Origin: Xanthobacteraceae bacterium
GTDB lineage: Bacteria; Pseudomonadota; Alphaproteobacteria; Rhizobiales; Xanthobacteraceae
Assembly (NCBI GenBank): GCA_019746355.1
Contig: JAIESC010000163.1
Span: forward strand, 1 to 19,202
Length of the DNA stretch: 19,202 nt
Reading direction: 5' to 3'
This document shows positions 15,174 to 19,202 of the stretch, one piece after another. The notes under the pieces were generated by a model. The model searched no databases. It worked only from the letters and a program-made list of their open reading frames with translations, and was not told the origin of the DNA. A program made the translations under genes and the position numbers. Position 1 is the first letter of the stretch. Each line of letters begins with the position of its first letter.

Positions 15174-16347
15174 TCATTTTTCCACGTCCCACGCTGTCAC
15201 CACGGCCAGCGTATTCCACACCGTCTCGACGGCGTAGTCGAGCGGGTCATGAACTTTGATCTGGCTACGCGTCCAGGCGGCCCATTCTTCAAGGCTACGT
15301 CCGCCGACGGCTTCGCCGGTCGCGGGCATGGCTTCCAACGCCGCTAAAAATTGACGCGCCATTTCTGCCTCGCGCCACTGCTTTGCAAGCCTAAGGAAGC
15401 AGCGCCACTGGTTGTCTTCGCGCTTACGATTGCTAGTTTCCTTATCCCGCCTTCGTTGTTCCTCCCAGCGCTCACGTTCTTGCAGCTCGTCACGGCGGCG
15501 CTTCTCGACAAGCCAAGGCCCGGCGACAACGAACGCTGCGATTATCTTTCCAATCTGCTGTTCAAGCGGCTCTCCCTCCTCGTCCTTCCACTGACACGGA
15601 ATCCGGTCTCCGATCCAAGTTTTGATCTTGAAGACCAGCCTGCCGCTCGGCACGCGGTCCTGCCGCCATTCTTGACCCCGATAGGAGGGGTTGCGCCGTT
15701 CCTCCTCGTTGAGCCGGCGCTTCACCTGCTGGATGTGCTCCGCGAGCGTGAATTCGATACGCTCCTGACCGGACTCCAGCCACACAGCCGAGTAGCGGTC
15801 GCTTCTCACCTTGAAGCCGCGCTTCTCCAGCGCCTTGAACAGGGCATCGAGAAACCGGTACCGCCGGCTGTCCGTCGCGCTCAACTTCGTCGCGGATGGA
15901 CGCCTCACTCCCCCCTTCCATCGCACAGAGGCTGCATCACGCGAATCCTCCGCCTGCCATGCAGCTATCACTGGATGGGGCCGACGCAAGGAGGCGGGCA
16001 CGTTGATATCGGCTGCGTCCGTCAAGGCCTTGTCGTAGGCCTCGCGCAACTCGACAGGCATCTCCGGCGGTGGAAGCTTTGGAGGGCGTAGGCCTGATGG
16101 TCGCCTCGTGCGGTGTTCTTGTTTTGGCGGCCGCAAGGTCGAGTTGGCGGACAGGCTTGCCCGCGGCTTTCTTGTTCCAATATCCACGCGGCGGATACGG
16201 GATATCGAGGCGGTCGCAAATCTTGGCAAGGCCGTTGCCGCTGATGCAGTATTGCGCGGCGAGCCGCTGCATCGGCACGCTCCACACCTGTTGATACAGT
16301 TCCTCACGGGTCACCGTCACGGGTGTGTTCGTGCGCTCCTCGGTCAT
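15174..16347 (-). pseudogene. Conserved island hypothetical protein split by a frameshift
   Basis: The start at 16347 has ggagag 7 bases upstream and gives TVTREELYQQVWSVPMQRLA, then GLAKICDRLDIPYPPRGYW, a recognisable HTH-like N-terminus of a hypothetical family common on alphaproteobacterial plasmids and islands. After ATIRPTP the frame derails. The neighbouring frame continues with PPKLPPPEMPVELREAYDKA, RRYRFLDALFKALEKRGFKV, GRLVFKIKTWIGDR and a Glu/Arg-rich coiled coil (about 270-320) to the stop at 15174, as intact members do. The slip lies at a ggaggg run near 16081-16086 and needs one base added or two removed. It could be a true mutation, an assembly error or, less likely, programmed frameshifting. 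The function of the family is unknown; DNA binding is a guess from the N-terminus. Confidence 0.72.
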
Positions 16348-16386
16348 CGCGACTCTCCGTTCTAGGCTTGTCTTTCAAATACGGAA

Positions 16387-16419
16387 CGCGCCCGCCCGAA
16401 GGCGGGCGCGAACTTTTTT
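16387..16419 (-). terminator. GC-rich hairpin with UUCG tetraloop between the ArdC-like gene and the next gene
   Basis: A perfect 10-bp stem, cgcgcccgcc (16387-16396) with ggcgggcgcg (16401-16410), closes the loop cgaa, which reads ttcg on the minus strand inside a C-G pair, the very stable tetraloop form. It sits 14 bases after the stop of the minus-strand gene ending at 16424. The run of seven T lies on the plus-strand side (16414-16420), so as an intrinsic terminator it would work best for plus-strand transcription; on the minus strand it is preceded by A7 and followed by ttccgtattt. Confidence 0.6.
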
Positions 16420-16423
16420 TGCC

Positions 16424-17320
16424 TCATGCCGCGGCGGCCGCGGCCTGTGGCTGCAAGCTCCGCAGATAGTCCGCCGCCCGCTGCGCGTGGCCGGCGGCGC
16501 TGAAAATAGCGCGCTTATCCTCCTTCAAGACCTTCAGCCAGCAAGCGAGATAGGACGCGTGCTCGTCGCGAATGACGGGCGACAATTCCAGCGTAGCGCA
16601 GAGGAACGCCGCGCCGAGTTCGGCGACAAGTTCTTCCATCGCGTAGCCTTCATCGCCCCAGCGCTTGCGCCCGAAGTCGCGCGCGAGGCGCTTCTCGTGC
16701 TTCGTCCAGTGCGACGCCTCATGCGCCAGCGTGGCGTAGTAGGCCTCGGGCGATTCAAACGCCTCGAAGGGCGGCATTTGAATGTGATCGCTGCTCGGGC
16801 TGTAGAAGGCGCGGTTGCCGCCATGCCGGATGGAGGCGCCCGTGGCGGTGAAGAACGTTTCGGCTCGCTCGATGCGTGGCAAGGCCTCGCCGCCCGGTGC
16901 TGGCCGGTCGTAGTAGGTTTCCGGCAGGCCGTCGATCTGCTCGACGTTAAAGACCGTATAGCCCTTCATGTAGTGGATTTCGGCGGTGGTCTCCTCGCCG
17001 GTCTGGGCGTCGGTTTCGCTGCCCTTGATGCTGTCGGCGTAGACCGTGAGCGTGCCTTTCTCACCGTTGCGGACACAGCCGCCGAGGTCGAGCGCCTGCT
17101 TGAAGGTCATCCATCGCGGGGCCGTATAGCCCTTGGCGATGCCCTGCATCCAGAGCGAGATGGTGTTGATTCCGCGATAAGCCTCGCCGTTATGACGAAG
17201 CGGAAGCATGACGCGGCCTTCCATGTTGGCCGCGCGCCACGGGCGGTGCCATGGGCGCACGCCCTGCTCCAGTTGGGTGACGATGGTGTCGGTGATTTCC
17301 TGATAAACGTCTCTCCGCAT
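16424..17320 (-). CDS. ArdC-like antirestriction protein (DUF1738 plus zincin-like metallopeptidase)
   Basis: The 298-residue protein opens with the ArdC N-terminal ssDNA-binding domain (VYQEITDTIVTQLEQGVRPW, then NGEAYRGINTISLW and WMTFKQALDLGG) and continues into a zincin-like domain with H200-EAS-H204 and the helix YAMEELVAELGAAFLCA, whose glutamate completes the zinc site. ArdC proteins are carried by conjugative plasmids and islands and protect incoming DNA from restriction. The ATG at 17320 is chosen because ggagg lies 5 bases upstream; a GTG at 17335 overlapping the DUF2958 stop is the alternative. It is in an operon with the DUF2958 gene. The Ala-rich tail (QAAAAAA) is unremarkable. 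Confidence 0.93.
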   Translation of the reverse strand: MRRDVYQEITDTIVTQLEQGVRPWHRPWRAANMEGRVMLPLRHNGEAYRGINTISLWMQGIAKGYTAPRWMTFKQALDLGGCVRNGEKGTLTVYADSIKGSETDAQTGEETTAEIHYMKGYTVFNVEQIDGLPETYYDRPAPGGEALPRIERAETFFTATGASIRHGGNRAFYSPSSDHIQMPPFEAFESPEAYYATLAHEASHWTKHEKRLARDFGRKRWGDEGYAMEELVAELGAAFLCATLELSPVIRDEHASYLACWLKVLKEDKRAIFSAAGHAQRAADYLRSLQPQAAAAAA

Positions 17321-17331
17321 GGCCGCCTCCC

Positions 17332-17691
17332 TCACGCGATGATCCGGGAGTGACGGCTCGCCTTGTCGGCGTAGTGCGTCAGGTTGTCGGTGGCGCGGAA
17401 GAACAGGTCACGCTCGATGCGAAGCCCTCCGGGGCCACGCACGCTCTCAAGCTCCGAGAGCCGCACGCTGCCAAGCTCGGGACAGCCCATGCCGAGGTCA
17501 CAAAGGCCGTAGGCGATATCGGGGTCTTCGGGGTCGAGTTCGGCCAGGAGCCAGGTGCATCCGCCCCACGGCGTGAACAGCTTCACCACGGGCTTGTGGT
17601 CGATGGTGTTTCCATCCTTGGCGATGCGCTCGGCGTTGGCGCGGCCGTTGGCGAGCAACTGCTCCCGTTGCTCGGGCAATAAAAGTTGCAT
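17332..17691 (-). CDS. DUF2958 domain protein
   Basis: The 119 residues match the whole DUF2958 domain: LLPEQREQLLANGRAN, then HKPVVKLFTPWGGCTWLLAE, DPDIAYGLCDLGMGCPELGS, VRLSELESVRGPGGL and IERDLFFRA. The ATG at 17691 has aaggag about 9 bases upstream. Members are short cytoplasmic proteins found next to ArdC and other plasmid or ICE genes; their function is not established. The stop is 11 bases before the ArdC-like ATG, so both are on one transcript. A role in establishing transferred DNA is inferred from neighbourhood only. Confidence 0.9.
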   Translation of the reverse strand: MQLLLPEQREQLLANGRANAERIAKDGNTIDHKPVVKLFTPWGGCTWLLAELDPEDPDIAYGLCDLGMGCPELGSVRLSELESVRGPGGLRIERDLFFRATDNLTHYADKASRHSRIIA

Positions 17692-17987
17692 GGTCTCTTT
17701 CTCCTTCGTGCTTGGCTGCAGCTCGTGCTGCAGCCCTGCCCGTCGGCGAGACCGGAGGTAGCAAGCGCATAGGAGGCTCCGCGCAGGGCGCGCCGAGGGT
17801 CCGCACGAGGGTCCCGATGCCGAGGCGTCAGCGAAGAGAAAGAGTCATCGGGAGGCGTGCGGAGGCGGCGTGACGTGCGTGGATGCCTTGCGCGCGCGAG
17901 AGGCAGAGCCTCTTAGCTACTGGGACGGATGAGCGTGTAGGTGCCGCCTGCTTTTCTGCTTGAAAGGCGGTTGGGAATCTTGGGACG
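17692..17987. other. Divergent intergenic region with an inverted repeat
   Basis: This 296-base region must hold the promoters of the minus-strand DUF2958/ArdC operon and of the plus-strand nuclease. No coding frame is convincing. A perfect 8-bp inverted repeat, ggctgcag (17714-17721) and ctgcagcc (17728-17735), lies 23 bases before the DUF2958 start; it could be an operator or a leader hairpin. No -35/-10 pair stands out. Confidence 0.4.
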
Positions 17988-19130
17988 ATGCTTCTGGGGG
18001 GCTACGGCATCTTGAGAAACGTATTCGATCAATACGGCCAAGCCGAGAACCGGGTCACGCATGCACTGATGACGGCCATGAGCCTTGACCGGACGCTGCT
18101 TGCCTCGTTCTTGCGGGACTTGGTCAAGACGCGCTCGCCCATCCCGGCGCGGAAGCTCATGGTGCTCGAACAGCGCTATCCGGGCGAGGATGAACTTGAG
18201 GAAAACGAGCTACAGCGTCGCGGCATTCCGGACGGTTGGATCTTCGATGAAGAGAGCGCGTGGTGTGTGTTCATCGAAACCAAAGTGACGGCGCCGCTCC
18301 GGCTCGCGCAAGTCGAGAGCCACCGGCGCACAGCCATCCGTAGAGGCTTTCGCACCGTAAAGCCGGTGGTCATCGATCGATTTCCGTCGAACGCATTGCC
18401 CTCGGATGTGACGGTCCTTGAGTGGCGCACGGTCTATGCCTGGCTGAAGCGGCATTCGGAAGACAGCGAGTGGGCCGCACGTGCTGCCGAGTACCTCGAA
18501 ATCGCGGAAGCCAAGCTCATTGAAAACCAGACGTTTACGGAGGGCACCTTGACCATGTTTGCAGGAATCCCGTTCGGGCCCGACCATCCGTACACGTACC
18601 TTGAAGCCAAACGTCTCTTGAGACTCGCTACCGAAGCGTTGCGGGCGAGGCGCGATCTTCAAAAGGCGCTTGGCATGAACCCCGCCATTGATGGGCGCGG
18701 GATGATCAAGGGCTATGATGCGGACGCGGTCTGGGACTTCCTGTCCTTGTCGAAGGCATCCAATGCCAAGGAATTCACAAAGCATCCTCACCTCACGCTC
18801 AACATCGCGTCACGCACCGTGGAAGCGATGGTCACAATCCCGCATCGCGTGAATACGCCGGTGAAGCGGGCCATTCGCGAGCTGGGTGAAGACGGCTTTC
18901 AAACTCTGACACGCGACATTCTGCGGAACTTGAAACCTCTCCTGCGGAGCCAAAAATATGCTGCGCCGTGGTTTCGCGGAATCCAGCGCCGCTATCCGGC
19001 TCAAAGCGCGCCTGCGTTCATCGATGCGCGAATTGATTTCGATCTACGCACGGCGGTGCCAAACAGCGGCGCCCCAAAGGCACAACCCAATTGGCTCTCC
19101 GCCGCGTTCGCCTCCTTCGTCGACAAGTGA
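17988..19130 (+). CDS. PD-(D/E)xK nuclease family protein
   Basis: The first 115 residues carry a full PD-(D/E)xK core: E20 in YGQAENRVTHALMTAM, then GIPDGWIFDEES (P81-D82), CVFIETKVTAPLRLAQVESH with E97-x-K99 and the following Q108. Here the lysine is present, so this is a stronger nuclease candidate than the two paralogues upstream. The C-terminal 200 residues are of mixed character with a possible DNA-binding part (AKRLLRLATEALRARRDLQK, TPVKRAIRELGEDGFQTL), unassigned. The ATG at 17988 has only a weak ggga upstream. It stands alone, divergent from the ArdC-like operon, as expected of restriction-like or defence cargo of an island. The substrate is unknown. Confidence 0.78.
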   Translation: MLLGGYGILRNVFDQYGQAENRVTHALMTAMSLDRTLLASFLRDLVKTRSPIPARKLMVLEQRYPGEDELEENELQRRGIPDGWIFDEESAWCVFIETKVTAPLRLAQVESHRRTAIRRGFRTVKPVVIDRFPSNALPSDVTVLEWRTVYAWLKRHSEDSEWAARAAEYLEIAEAKLIENQTFTEGTLTMFAGIPFGPDHPYTYLEAKRLLRLATEALRARRDLQKALGMNPAIDGRGMIKGYDADAVWDFLSLSKASNAKEFTKHPHLTLNIASRTVEAMVTIPHRVNTPVKRAIRELGEDGFQTLTRDILRNLKPLLRSQKYAAPWFRGIQRRYPAQSAPAFIDARIDFDLRTAVPNSGAPKAQPNWLSAAFASFVDK

Positions 19131-19202
19131 GGTGGTCCCGGTTGTCTGAACAGATTTTCCGCTGCGATAAGTGGAGTCTCTGCCGGGTTTAGGCTGCCAA
19201 GC
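19131..19202. other. Right edge, no feature seen
   Basis: The last 72 bases follow the stop of the nuclease gene. I see no terminator-like hairpin, no gene start and no copy of the tRNA-Arg 3' end that would mark an island boundary. Confidence 0.3.

Noticed and set aside
17521..17545. cggggtc-like match as a second att copy of the tRNA 3' end
   Set aside because: Only a few bases match and it lies inside the DUF2958 coding sequence.

Overview
The window is high-GC DNA that looks like an alphaproteobacterial (Rhizobiales, probably Bradyrhizobium- or Rhodopseudomonas-like) chromosome. The reasons are the GC-rich codon use, the 'attccggg...cccggaat' type of intergenic inverted repeat near 5.5 kb, and a Cys-rich conserved hypothetical protein at 5.7-6.9 kb of a kind I associate with this group. 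Species cannot be fixed from the sequence alone.

Left part (1-7697), core-like: a long minus-strand gene for a periplasmic bacterial alpha-2-macroglobulin with signal peptide and intact thioester motif (109-5346); an intergenic palindromic repeat (5498-5638); a minus-strand conserved hypothetical with a five-Cys motif and a DNA tandem repeat in its coding sequence (5745-6896); a 724-base gap holding a branched multi-hairpin element (7028-7126); and a tRNA-Arg(TCT) gene (7621-7697).

Right part (7698-19202), accessory: everything after the tRNA resembles a mobile island, with the tRNA 3' end the obvious candidate attachment site. No integrase and no second att copy are visible, so the island probably continues past the window. 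Next to the tRNA lies a decayed frameshifted remnant. Then comes a tight minus-strand operon: a 75-aa small protein, a protein with an uncharacterised N-terminal domain and a C-terminal TIR domain, and a protein with a C-terminal ApeA-like HEPN domain. Junctions overlap by 4 bases (ATGA at TIR/HEPN; GTGA or a short gap at small protein/TIR). TIR and HEPN are both standard toxic effectors of anti-phage immunity, so this is a candidate defence system.

Divergent from it, across a 112-base region with overlapping predicted promoters, is a plus-strand five-gene cassette: a 184-aa conserved unknown, two distantly paralogous PD-(D/E)xK-like nucleases, a Lit-like HExxH metallopeptidase (the Lit family cleaves EF-Tu during T4 exclusion), and a GIY-YIG/Mug113-type protein whose 3' half looks frameshifted. 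Two toxic modules back to back make this a small defence island.

The last part is typical plasmid/ICE cargo: a frameshifted conserved hypothetical (15174-16347), a stable hairpin terminator, an ArdC-like antirestriction protein and a DUF2958 protein in one minus-strand operon, and a divergent stand-alone PD-(D/E)xK nuclease (17988-19130).
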